DNA from: an uncultured Planctomycetaceae bacterium
GTDB lineage: Bacteria > Planctomycetota > Planctomycetia > Planctomycetales > Planctomycetaceae
DNA length: 35,366 nt
Assembly (NCBI GenBank): GCA_937916515.1
Contig: CALFSX010000161.1
Location: 1 to 35,366, forward strand
Direction of reading: 5' to 3'
The notes under the pieces were generated by a model. It had not been told where the DNA came from, did not search any database, and saw only the letters and a list, made by a program, of their open reading frames with translations. The position numbers were made by a program, and so were the translations under genes. Of this stretch, positions 18,947-27,195 are shown piece by piece. Each line of letters starts with the position of its first letter. Position 1 is the stretch's first letter.

Positions 18947-21421
18947 ATGACTGCCGGGCCACTACGAATACTACTTGTTGAAGACAATTCTGCGGATGCA
19001 AAACTTCTGGAATATGAGTTGCGTCGAGGCGGCATTGAGTTTCGTTCAGTTCGTGTCGAAACGGAATCTGAATTTCTGGCGGCGCTGACGACCGAACCAG
19101 ACATCGTTCTTTGCGACTGGCAGTTGCCACAGTTCGACAGTTTGCAGGCACTGAAACTGCTGCACGCCAAGCAACCGGACATTCCCTTTATTGTGGTATC
19201 CGGGTCGATTGGTCAGGAGGCTGCCATCAACATGATGAAGCAGGGGGCCGCCGACTATTTGTTGAAGGATTGTCTGGATCGCCTGGTTCCTGCCGTCGAA
19301 CAGGCCCTGGAAAAACGAGCAATCCGTCTCTCAGCCATTCGCGCTACGGAAGCTCTGCGCCAGAGTGAATCGCGACTGGCGGATGCTCAGCGAATTGCCA
19401 GACTGGGAAGCTGGGGTTGGGAACCGATTTCTGGAAAAGTCTGGTGGTCGGACGCCATTTACGCACTCTACGGGCTGGATCCAACGATGGCAGCCCCGAG
19501 CCTGGATACGTTTCTTCGAATTCTGCATCCAGACGATCGACCGATCGCCCTGGCCAGAGTTGAACGAGTGCTGGCTTCGTTTTGCGCAGATTCCTTAAAT
19601 ACGAACAACGCGTCTTTACTGGACGAAGATGCTTTCGCTCAGGATTTTCGAGTCATTCGCCCCGACGGATCCCGCATCTGGATTCACAGCCGCGCCAGGG
19701 TGACACGCGATTTGACCGGCCAAACGATCCTTGTCGAAGGCAGCGATCAGGACATCACAGAACGAAAACAGCACGAGGCGATGATTCAGGCCAGCGAGGA
19801 ACGATATCGTCGCCTGTTGGAGGTGCTGCCAAACGCCGTGTTTATCAACTGTGGTGATAAAATTGTGTTCTGCAATCCAAGCTGTGTTCGATTGTTTGGT
19901 GCCACGCAGGGCGACGAAATTCTGGGCCGAAGTCCGTTTGAGTTTTTTCATCCCGATTTTCACGCGACGATCCGTCAACGCATTGACCTGATGTCTGTGA
20001 AGTGTAGAAGCGTTCCTGAAATTGAAGAACGAATAGTCCGCATTGATGGCAACGCGGTGCCCGTACAGGTTGTTGCGACACCGATCAAAGACAACGGCGT
20101 GGATGCTGTCCTGGTGGTCTTGTCCGATCTCACTGAGCGTAAACGGCTGGAAGAGCAATTTCTGCAGGCTCAGAAGATGGAAGCCATCGGTCAGATGGCA
20201 GGCGGTGTTGCGCACGACTTTAACAACCTGCTGACGGTGATTAACGGATACGCGGAAGTACTGCATACAAAGCTGTCCGACAATGACGATCTGGCTCAGT
20301 ACGTTACCTGCATTCACGAAGCCGGGGAACGCGCGGCTGGACTGACCGCTCAATTGCTGGCGTTCAGTCGCAAGTCAATTATTGCGCCTCGAGTACTGGA
20401 TGTGAATGAACTGATTGATCACCTTGGCAAAATGCTGCACCGCCTAATCGCCGAAGACATTACCTTTTCAACTCGATTGGATCCCGAACTCAGTCGCGTA
20501 AAAGTCGATCCGGGACAACTGGAGCAGGTGCTGATTAACCTGGCTGTGAATGCCAGAGATGCGATGCCTCGCGGCGGACATCTGACGATCGAAACTCGGC
20601 AGTTTGAACTCAGCGTTAATGACGTGAGTGGCACTGAACTGAAAGCAGGCAGCCACGTTCAGATTCTTGTCACAGACACCGGGGCCGGAATTCCCAAAGA
20701 GATTCAGTCGAGAATGTTTGAGCCATTCTTTACCACCAAGGATGTTGGTAAAGGCACCGGGCTGGGACTGGCAACCGTTTACGCGATTTTGCAGCGAGCG
20801 GGCGGATGCATTAACGTCGATAGTGAACCCGGACGCGGAACAACCTTTCTGATTCTGCTGCCCGCTGTCATGGAAGAGCTGTCCGTCGTTCCGGCTCAAC
20901 TGCCTCAGCCCATTGCTCCGAGGGGATCGGAAACGATTTTGGTTGTTGAAGATGAACCCGCCGTGTTACGACTTGTGGAGTTTGTTCTGGAATCTCACGG
21001 CTACCACGTGATAACAGCCGCCAACGGACATGCTGCAATTGCGATCACGGAATCTCACACCGGTGCGATTGATCTGCTGTTAACTGATGTTGTAATGCCC
21101 GGCATGAATGGTCGTGAAGTTGCAGAAGCCGTTCGGCGACGCTGGCCGAAGCTATCAGTGTTGTACGCCAGCGGCTATACGGCCGACACGATTGTTCGAT
21201 ACGGCGTGGAATCTGAGGCAAGTGCGTTTCTTGAAAAGCCTTTCACGCCATTAACGCTCACCAGGAAAGTTCGGGAAACTCTGGACCGTCAATTCCGCAA
21301 TGAAAGAGCGGGTGAAGCTGCGGAAGTTGCCAACGTTGTCAGGCTTCAATTTGGTCATCCATTGGATCGTGATGGCTCGGTTATTGAACCGCTTAAACAT
21401 TCCAGGCCTGACGCACCATAG
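18947..21421 (+). CDS. Receiver-PAS-PAS-kinase-receiver hybrid histidine kinase
   Basis: An 824-aa soluble hybrid kinase. Receiver 1 at 6-125 has phospho-acceptor D57 ('LCDWQLP') and Lys in 'YLLKDC'. PAS_3 is at about 140-275 ('ILHPDDRPIA'), PAS at 285-405, HisKA with H423 ('GGVAHDFNNLLTVI'), HATPase at 520-640 ('[10 protein letters not shown]', 'DTGAGIP', '[11 protein letters not shown]') and receiver 2 at 660-785 with D714 ('LTDVVMPGMNG') and Lys in 'LEKPFT'. Both receivers look active. The N-terminal receiver makes it a likely acceptor of signals from the two upstream genes, giving a kinase, receiver, receiver-kinase chain in one operon. The ATG is 5 nt after the previous stop. The C-terminal 35 residues are unstructured-looking. 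Confidence 0.93.
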   Translation: MTAGPLRILLVEDNSADAKLLEYELRRGGIEFRSVRVETESEFLAALTTEPDIVLCDWQLPQFDSLQALKLLHAKQPDIPFIVVSGSIGQEAAINMMKQGAADYLLKDCLDRLVPAVEQALEKRAIRLSAIRATEALRQSESRLADAQRIARLGSWGWEPISGKVWWSDAIYALYGLDPTMAAPSLDTFLRILHPDDRPIALARVERVLASFCADSLNTNNASLLDEDAFAQDFRVIRPDGSRIWIHSRARVTRDLTGQTILVEGSDQDITERKQHEAMIQASEERYRRLLEVLPNAVFINCGDKIVFCNPSCVRLFGATQGDEILGRSPFEFFHPDFHATIRQRIDLMSVKCRSVPEIEERIVRIDGNAVPVQVVATPIKDNGVDAVLVVLSDLTERKRLEEQFLQAQKMEAIGQMAGGVAHDFNNLLTVINGYAEVLHTKLSDNDDLAQYVTCIHEAGERAAGLTAQLLAFSRKSIIAPRVLDVNELIDHLGKMLHRLIAEDITFSTRLDPELSRVKVDPGQLEQVLINLAVNARDAMPRGGHLTIETRQFELSVNDVSGTELKAGSHVQILVTDTGAGIPKEIQSRMFEPFFTTKDVGKGTGLGLATVYAILQRAGGCINVDSEPGRGTTFLILLPAVMEELSVVPAQLPQPIAPRGSETILVVEDEPAVLRLVEFVLESHGYHVITAANGHAAIAITESHTGAIDLLLTDVVMPGMNGREVAEAVRRRWPKLSVLYASGYTADTIVRYGVESEASAFLEKPFTPLTLTRKVRETLDRQFRNERAGEAAEVANVVRLQFGHPLDRDGSVIEPLKHSRPDAP

Positions 21422-22053
21422 CGGCCCAGAATTCGCAAGTGGAGTTGCCGTTCTGTATTTTGCCCGTCGTGCCGTTGAAATATCTGCAAGGAAATTGGCG
21501 TCGGATACCCGTTTGCCGCCCCGATTTTTGATCTCCATCGGCGGCATCGAACTTTGGGTTTGCGTTCGATATTCCAGCATTGATCGGGGTGGTGGCTGCG
21601 CCCGGCCTTTCAAAGGCCTGCAGTTCGGCGACAAAATCTTAGAATTCTGTAAAAAGGTTGTCCCCACGTTTACGGCCACGCACATGTCAGACTGTCGACA
21701 AAAGAATTGAAAGAGTGGCTTAGAATATGGGACATGCGATCGTGAGTCTCTTCAGAAAGATTCAAATGAAGTTTTTTAGTCAGTCGTTTTTAACATGCGG
21801 GCACCGAGTCTGAATCAGCCGCAGGGCGACAGCGCGGGTTTTTCTGACGTGATCTGCACAAGTTGGCCTAACGTACTGCGGCTCAAATGGCTGATAGGCA
21901 GCCTGATGTGTCATCGATGCCGGGGCGGAGGCGAAACAACGGTGTGTGAATCGGAGGCCTGTAGAACTCTGATGGCGGATCTTGATTGTGAGTCAACGTC
22001 TTCTTCCCCATAATTCACTTGATGTTCTCTCGGAAGTCTTCTGCGGAGCAAAA
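21422..22053. other. Intergenic region without recognisable gene
   Basis: About 630 nt between the phosphorelay operon and the sigma factor. The frame at 21300-21710 overlaps the kinase end and has no domain; the one at 21795-22013 has no ribosome binding site. The sigma-factor promoter is expected here. I see no intrinsic terminator. Confidence 0.4.
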
Positions 22054-22692
22054 ATGAATAACCAGGATTCTCATGCAGATCCCGATAGTGAATGGTCGTT
22101 GTTGGCCGGTGATCACAATCAGCAGACTGCCGATTGGAACGAAATCATGCTTAGGCATCGTGGCAGACTGCGACGAATGGTTGATGTGCGCATGCACCCG
22201 CGATTGCAGGGGCGAGTTGACGCGTCCGATGTGATTCAGGATACCTTCTTTGAGGCCGCTCGAGTTTTGAAGAACGGGCAGCAGAACCAGGATATTCCCG
22301 TGTATCTCTGGTTGAGGCGCCTGGCCAATCAAAAACTGATTCAGGCTCATCGTCAGCATCTGCTGGCGACTAATCGGGACGCCCGCCGCGAACAGGCTCA
22401 GGTGGCCGAGCCTCAGGCTAGTTCAGTTAGCATCGCCCGCTACCTGATTGGCAACGTCACCAGCCCTTCGTTGCAGGCGATTCGGCAGGAACGCGAAAGC
22501 ATGTTGCAAAAAGGCCTTGAGCAACTGGAGCCGCTGGATCGCGAAGTTCTGGCCTTGCGGCACTTCGAGCAATTGAGCGGTCCCGAATCGGCTGAGATCC
22601 TGGGGATCAGTCATGACGCGGTCAAGAAGCGTTACATTCGAGCTCTGGAAAAACTTCAACGCATCATGGCCCAACAGGAAATCATCGATTAG
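22054..22692 (+). CDS. ECF-type RNA polymerase sigma factor
   Basis: A 212-aa ECF sigma factor. Region 2 has 'RGRLRRMVDVRMHPRLQGRV', 'DASDVIQDTFFEAAR' and 'VYLWLRRLANQKLIQAHRQH'. Region 4 has 'LEQLEPLDREVLALRHFEQL', then 'SAEILGISHDAVKKRYIRAL', a helix-turn-helix that reads the -35 element. The ATG at 22054 is chosen because CGGAG lies 7-11 nt upstream; a longer frame from TTG 21982 adds residues that do not match the family. It is followed after 5 nt by a Ser/Thr kinase gene. This pairing is the planctomycete ECF/kinase arrangement in which the kinase, rather than a classical anti-sigma factor, is thought to control the sigma factor. Control by the kinase is inferred. Confidence 0.92.
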   Translation: MNNQDSHADPDSEWSLLAGDHNQQTADWNEIMLRHRGRLRRMVDVRMHPRLQGRVDASDVIQDTFFEAARVLKNGQQNQDIPVYLWLRRLANQKLIQAHRQHLLATNRDARREQAQVAEPQASSVSIARYLIGNVTSPSLQAIRQERESMLQKGLEQLEPLDREVLALRHFEQLSGPESAEILGISHDAVKKRYIRALEKLQRIMAQQEIID

Positions 22693-22697
22693 TTCTC

Positions 22698-24245
22698 ATG
22701 CTAAGCCACTCTGCAGCGATCACTGAACTTCTGGAACAACTGGCCGATCAGTTTACGGCAGAACTACGTCGCGGCGAGGTTCCGTGCATCGAAGCCTATG
22801 CCGATCAGCATCCACAGTTGGCCGATCGCATTCGGACGTTGTTTCCTTTGCTGGAGATGATGGAACGAGAGAGTTCCACATCCGGTCAGCCCGCTGAAGC
22901 TTCAGTAACACCACCGCCTCAGTTTGAGCGGCTTGGTGATTTTCGGATTGTCCGCGAGATCGGGCGTGGCGGCATGGGGATCGTCTATCAGGCGGTGCAG
23001 GAATCGCTGGGTCGCACGGTCGCTCTGAAGCTTCTGCCGCAGTTGGCTTTGGATTCGCGGATGAATCAGCGGTTCCAGCAGGAAGCGCGCCTGGCCGCGA
23101 TGTTGCATCATACCAACATCGTGCCAATTTATGGGATCGGCGACGAAGACGGCTATTCGTACTTCGTCATGCAGTTTATCGAAGGAACAGGACTGGACCG
23201 CGTTCTTTCGGAACTGCGGGCACTTAAACAGCAACCTCGGGACGGTGCAAATGCGGATCGACCTGCTTCGATGATCGCATCTGGCTTACATGGCCAACTG
23301 TTCTCGGAGGGGCCATCCAGTCGCAAGGTTGAGTTTGCGGCATCGGATCCAGCCGCGGATCCAGCCGTCAGCGACACGGCAAAGATGCATCAAGCGACCA
23401 CTCAGGTTTCCGTATCAGGCCAATCTTCGACGGCCAACTTGTCCGGCACCCGCAGCAGCTATTGGCAAAACGTGGCTCGCATAGGCGTGCAGGTAGCGGA
23501 CGGTTTGGCTCATGCTCATTCGATGGGTATTCTGCACCGCGACATCAAGCCGGCGAATTTGTTATTGGACGAAGCGGGGTCAGTCTGGATCACGGATTTT
23601 GGGTTAGCTCGTTTGACGGACAGTTCCCAATTGACGCGTACGGGCGAAGTTGTGGGGACACTTCGCTATTTGCCGCCAGAGCAGCTTTCCGGTCAGTCCG
23701 ACCAGCGGAGCGATATCTACAGCGTCGGTTTGACGCTGTACGAAATGGCAACTCTGCAGCCGGCCTTTCCCGAGTCCGATCCGCGCAAGCTGATGACACA
23801 AGTCGCCGAGTCAAATCCTGCAGCACCGCGAAAGATTGACCCCGGTATCCCACGCGACCTGGAAACGATTATTCTCAAATCGATGGCCGCCGAACCGGGG
23901 AATCGCTATGCGACGGCGACAGAATTGGCGAACGACTTGCGGCGTTTTCTGGAGGGCCAGCCAATTCAGGCTCGCCGCACCAGTCCGTTGGAGCGGTTAG
24001 TTAAATGGTCGCGTCGCCACCCGGCGATTGCCGCTTTTTCTGCGGCTGTAGTCGTGTTAACGCTAGCTGGAATGGCAGGCATCACATGGCAATGGCGAGA
24101 AGCCACCGCGAATTTTCACCAGGCTCAAATTGAGAGCCGTGCACGCGAGATCTACTTCAGCAAGGCACTGGAGGCCGTCGATCAAATGCTGAACCGAGTG
24201 GGCTCAGAGTTGCTGGCTGACCAGCCCGGAACCAGCCAGATTTGA
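22698..24245 (+). CDS. Ser/Thr protein kinase, N-terminal part of a split kinase-TPR protein
   Basis: A 515-aa membrane kinase up to a TGA at 24243-24245. Residues 1-60 hold the 'LADRIRTLFPLLEMMERE' leader usual before planctomycete kinases that sit with ECF sigma factors. Catalytic residues are intact: glycine loop 'IGRGGMGIVYQAV', Lys111 ('VALKLLP'), Asp282 in 'HRDIKPANLL', 'DFGLARL' and 'GTLRYLPPEQ'. An insertion of about 85 Ser/Ala-rich residues (168-255) splits the lobe linker region. A single TM helix lies at about 445-466. The TGA is in the same frame as the next reading frame (24255-26381), with only 9 nt between. Reading CGA (Arg) for TGA restores one protein of about 1227 aa, the normal layout of this family. 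It starts 5 nt after the sigma factor stop. Confidence 0.9.
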   Translation: MLSHSAAITELLEQLADQFTAELRRGEVPCIEAYADQHPQLADRIRTLFPLLEMMERESSTSGQPAEASVTPPPQFERLGDFRIVREIGRGGMGIVYQAVQESLGRTVALKLLPQLALDSRMNQRFQQEARLAAMLHHTNIVPIYGIGDEDGYSYFVMQFIEGTGLDRVLSELRALKQQPRDGANADRPASMIASGLHGQLFSEGPSSRKVEFAASDPAADPAVSDTAKMHQATTQVSVSGQSSTANLSGTRSSYWQNVARIGVQVADGLAHAHSMGILHRDIKPANLLLDEAGSVWITDFGLARLTDSSQLTRTGEVVGTLRYLPPEQLSGQSDQRSDIYSVGLTLYEMATLQPAFPESDPRKLMTQVAESNPAAPRKIDPGIPRDLETIILKSMAAEPGNRYATATELANDLRRFLEGQPIQARRTSPLERLVKWSRRHPAIAAFSAAVVVLTLAGMAGITWQWREATANFHQAQIESRAREIYFSKALEAVDQMLNRVGSELLADQPGTSQI

Positions 24246-24254
24246 CAAGGTCTG

Positions 24255-26381
24255 TTGAACGATGCGTTGGCCTTCTACGACGACTTCCTGCGCGAGTCCG
24301 GCGACGACCCGACCATTCAGGCGGAGATCGGTCGCGTACATCGCCGCATCGCTGCCATTCACGTCATGCAGGGTGATTCCACAAAGGCACTGGCTTCGTT
24401 GAAGCGATCTCAGGACCAACTCAACAAGTTAACAAGGGCGTTTCCGGATCAGGCCGAGTACTTAATCGAGTTGGCTGCAGCCGAAAACGATCAGGCGATG
24501 ATTTTTCTGTCTCAGGGCAAGTCGTCAGAGGCTGAGATTCTGGAACGACAAGCGATATCGCGAATCGAAGCTGGTCAGCGGCTCGTCGCCAAAGCGGATG
24601 GCACCGAAAGTCTGGGCAATGTGAACGTGGACCGCCTACAGGCCGTGCTGGCTAATTCTGTTGTGACGCTGGGAACCATTCTGGTAACTTCCCGCAGCGC
24701 CGATGCAGCCATCGAGCAATTCGAACGCGCGAGAACTCTGTTCGCCGCCGTGCCGGAAGAAGCGATGACCGATGAACTGCGCAATCGGTCGGCTCAAAAC
24801 CTTGATCGGCTGGCGCAGTTTTATGTGGACCTTAACCGTTGGGAGGAAGCGAATACGCTGCGTGATCAATCACTAACAATCCTGAAAGACCTGGTCGAAG
24901 CTAACCCGCAGTCGGTGGCTTTTCGACAAACGCTGGCCAACGTACGGCAGCGAAGAAGTGGCTTGCTGATGCGAATGGGAAAAACCCATGAAGGCTTGGA
25001 ATCACTGAAATCGGAACTCGCAGATCGAGAAGAACTCATTCGCCAGTTTGGTGAATTGCCCGCTCTGCAGCGGGAGCTGAGCACCAATTTGGCAATGTAC
25101 GGAATGGGGTTGAATCAATCTGGTCAGTACCAGCAGGCCGACGAGCAGCTTGAACGGGCGATTTCAATCCTGCAGGATTTGACCACGCGTTTCCCCGACG
25201 ACCTTACGTTTCTGGTCGAGCTGGGTTACGTCACGCAGACCATGGCCACCAATCTGGCGATGCGGCGCTCCTCAGAAGATCCAGACGCCACAACCGCATG
25301 GAGCCGCAAAGCTTACGAGTTGCGACGCCGCATCGTCGACCAGGAACCCGACAACGCCGCCTATCAATCTGATCTGGCCAAATCCGCCCGCAACTACAGC
25401 GATGCGTTGTTCAAGGAAGGTGTTCTCGAACCCAAACTTCTTGAACTCTGCGAGGAGGCGGTCGCTCTTACGACCCAATTGGTCGATGCCAATCCAGGCA
25501 ATGTTGAAATGTTGTACCAGCTGGCCTTCAGCCAAACCAACCTCAGCAAAGCGCGAAGCAATCTGCAGCACAACGACGCCATCGAACCGCTTGAAAAGGC
25601 AATTGCAACGTTCCTGAAACTCACCAAACTTCGTCCTCATGAACTACGAGATCGCCTGCAGCTGACTCGTGCCTACGATCAATTAGCGCTGCTTCAGCTT
25701 CAGTTTGGGCAAAGCGAAGATTGGGAAAAAACACTTCGGACGGCCAATGGACACATGGAAAGCGCGTTTGAGGAATTTGGGAATGATGTTCGACTGATTC
25801 AATTTCTCACTATCAGCCAAAATCGTCTGGCCCATTGCCTGAAACAGCGCGGCTCTGTGGACGAAGCGATCAAGCTGTTCGAAAAAGCCTTGCAACGCCG
25901 ACTGCATGAACAAGAAGCCAATCCGAACAATAGTCGAGTCTTAACAGAAATCGCCAGTGCTCATCGCAACCTTGCGTGGGCCAACGGAATGTTTGCTGAT
26001 CCGCCAAATCTGGACGTCGCATTGACACACGCCAACGCAGCCAATGATATCGACAAGACATTGCCCGAACACACCACAGTTCTGGCCTACATTCACTATC
26101 GACGCGATGATTGGGATGCGCTGAGGCAGCTGCTGCAATCGACCAATCTTACTGAGGAAAACGACCAGTCGCCTTCTGACGAGTACCGAATGGTCTTTGA
26201 GGCGTTGCTGGCGCTGGAAGCCGATCAAGGCGACGAACCCAATCGAGCGGCCAAACATCTGGCCACTGCGACTGAGATCCGCGATTGGGACGAACTACAA
26301 CAGGACTGGTTACTGCGCTGGATGCAACCGGAACTCTTCGCCGTCGTCAACAACGCAGAACGCGCACTGAACGACGAATAG
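24255..26381 (+). CDS. TPR-like C-terminal part of the split kinase
   Basis: A 708-residue frame starting formally at TTG 24255, in frame with the kinase and separated from it by TGA-CAA-GGT-CTG. It is all helical and TPR-like, with repeated units of about 34-45 residues ('LASLKRSQDQLNKL', 'AIEQFERARTLF', 'QADEQLERAISILQ', 'AIKLFEKALQRRL'), so it would form a superhelical protein-binding scaffold on the far side of the kinase's TM helix. No domain boundary falls at the TGA. Possible translation modes are readthrough of the TGA, re-initiation at TTG 24255 with AAGG at 24247-24250, or none (recent nonsense mutation or base-call error). If made alone it would lack any signal peptide. Confidence 0.75.
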   Translation: MNDALAFYDDFLRESGDDPTIQAEIGRVHRRIAAIHVMQGDSTKALASLKRSQDQLNKLTRAFPDQAEYLIELAAAENDQAMIFLSQGKSSEAEILERQAISRIEAGQRLVAKADGTESLGNVNVDRLQAVLANSVVTLGTILVTSRSADAAIEQFERARTLFAAVPEEAMTDELRNRSAQNLDRLAQFYVDLNRWEEANTLRDQSLTILKDLVEANPQSVAFRQTLANVRQRRSGLLMRMGKTHEGLESLKSELADREELIRQFGELPALQRELSTNLAMYGMGLNQSGQYQQADEQLERAISILQDLTTRFPDDLTFLVELGYVTQTMATNLAMRRSSEDPDATTAWSRKAYELRRRIVDQEPDNAAYQSDLAKSARNYSDALFKEGVLEPKLLELCEEAVALTTQLVDANPGNVEMLYQLAFSQTNLSKARSNLQHNDAIEPLEKAIATFLKLTKLRPHELRDRLQLTRAYDQLALLQLQFGQSEDWEKTLRTANGHMESAFEEFGNDVRLIQFLTISQNRLAHCLKQRGSVDEAIKLFEKALQRRLHEQEANPNNSRVLTEIASAHRNLAWANGMFADPPNLDVALTHANAANDIDKTLPEHTTVLAYIHYRRDDWDALRQLLQSTNLTEENDQSPSDEYRMVFEALLALEADQGDEPNRAAKHLATATEIRDWDELQQDWLLRWMQPELFAVVNNAERALNDE

Positions 26382-26426
26382 CTGGCGACATGATCCTCGT
26401 TTGCCCAAGGCCGTTCAATTTCCCGG

Positions 26427-26533
26427 GTGGGGCAGGTTTTTAACCTGCCGAGGATGCGGTAGAAGCTCGGGAAATGCGGGCATTCGTCCCTGGAATGTTG
26501 GCAGGTTAAAAACCGGTTATAAGCCTGCCCCAC
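26427..26533. repeat. Inverted-repeat element with gtggggcagg ends
   Basis: Outer arms gtggggcagg (26427-26436) and cctgccccac (26524-26533) are perfect complements. Inside, ggtttttaacctgcc (26435-26449) is the exact complement of ggcaggttaaaaacc (26500-26514), and the first arm is itself a hairpin (ggcaggtt-ttt-aacctgcc). The 107-bp unit looks like a non-autonomous palindromic element. No transposase is nearby. Confidence 0.6.
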
Positions 26534-26610
26534 GTGTCTGCATGCGACGTGCGAAGGAAACACGGAAACATGTTCGGCATTCAGGCGTCGTTGCACTTTG
26601 CGCCAGGTGA

Positions 26611-26797
26611 GTCGCGGAGCGACGACATGTGATAGCCTCGGGTTTTAACCCGAGGTTTGCAGCAGTCAGACGAAAGTAAGCCGCGGAGCGGCGACATGTG
26701 TGGCTTTTTTACATGTCGTCGCTCCGCGACTTTCCGCGAAACCAACTGGGTACCTCGGACTGAAGTCCGAGGCTATCACCTGTCGTCGCTCCGCGAC
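26611..26797. repeat. BIME-like cluster of REP palindromes
   Basis: Element A (26611-26657, forward) is gtcgc-gga-gcgac, then gacatgtgatag, then the hairpin cctcgggtt-tt-aacccgagg. Element D (26751-26797) is a full inverted copy (reverse complement opens gtcgcggagcgac and ends in a cctcggact hairpin). Between them are half copies B (gccgcggagcggcgacatgt, from 26680) and C (26711-26730), the latter the exact 20-bp complement of 26611-26630. The cluster is thus a symmetric head-to-head arrangement in the gap between the kinase and the surface-protein gene. Confidence 0.75.
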
Positions 26798-27113
26798 TAT
26801 GAAAACGGAATGTACCCGATCGCGTTTTCTCCCACACGCCCCGTGCCCCCGCGCTGCTCGCAGATGATTCCGAAGCCATTTACAGCCATTCGCTGCCTCA
26901 CAGAATGCCACTTCCTGCCGCAACATTGGGGAAAACGAGTCAATTTCAGATTGGTCCTGTTTTTCCTGTCCCCCGCAGGAAGTTTCTGCACATCTAAGCC
27001 CGTTATGAAAACACGAACGCCATCAACGCCTGATTCGCTGAATAGATTCGTATCGGGCCACCCAAAGGCATTCAAAACGCCGTGTGAATTTCTGCCAATT
27101 CAGCGAAATCACC

Positions 27114-27118
27114 GGAGG
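27114..27118 (+). promoter_or_regulatory. Perfect Shine-Dalgarno of a leader ORF
   Basis: GGAGG, 8 nt before the ATG at 27127. It is the strongest ribosome binding site in the window and belongs to a 21-codon frame rather than to the long gene itself. Confidence 0.6.
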
Positions 27119-27126
27119 ATCGGAAA

Positions 27127-27192
27127 ATGTCCAATTCGCGTGCGTTTGGCACGCAGGGCGAAACAAGGCACCAACCTCACGAACAGGACTGA
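27127..27192 (+). CDS. Possible 21-aa leader peptide ORF
   Basis: ATG with a perfect GGAGG at 8-nt spacing, 21 codons ('MSNSRAFGTQGETRHQPHEQ' plus Asp), then TGA. The stop is 3 nt before the ATG of the 1274-aa gene, in the same frame, and the AGGA that would serve the long gene lies inside this frame's last codons (27185-27188). Translation of the leader would therefore unmask or deliver ribosomes to the main gene. The peptide is polar, with no hydrophobic segment and no run of a single amino acid typical of attenuation. Alternatively this is an ancestral start cut off by a nonsense codon. Expression is not shown. Confidence 0.4.
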   Translation: MSNSRAFGTQGETRHQPHEQD

Positions 27193-27195
27193 ACG

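Noticed and set aside
21300-21710. 136-codon frame overlapping the end of the hybrid kinase
   Set aside because: Out of frame with the kinase and without any recognisable motif or ribosome binding site.
26611-26797. Possible CRISPR array
   Set aside because: Repeats are inverted palindromes of unequal length without regular spacers, and no cas gene is present.
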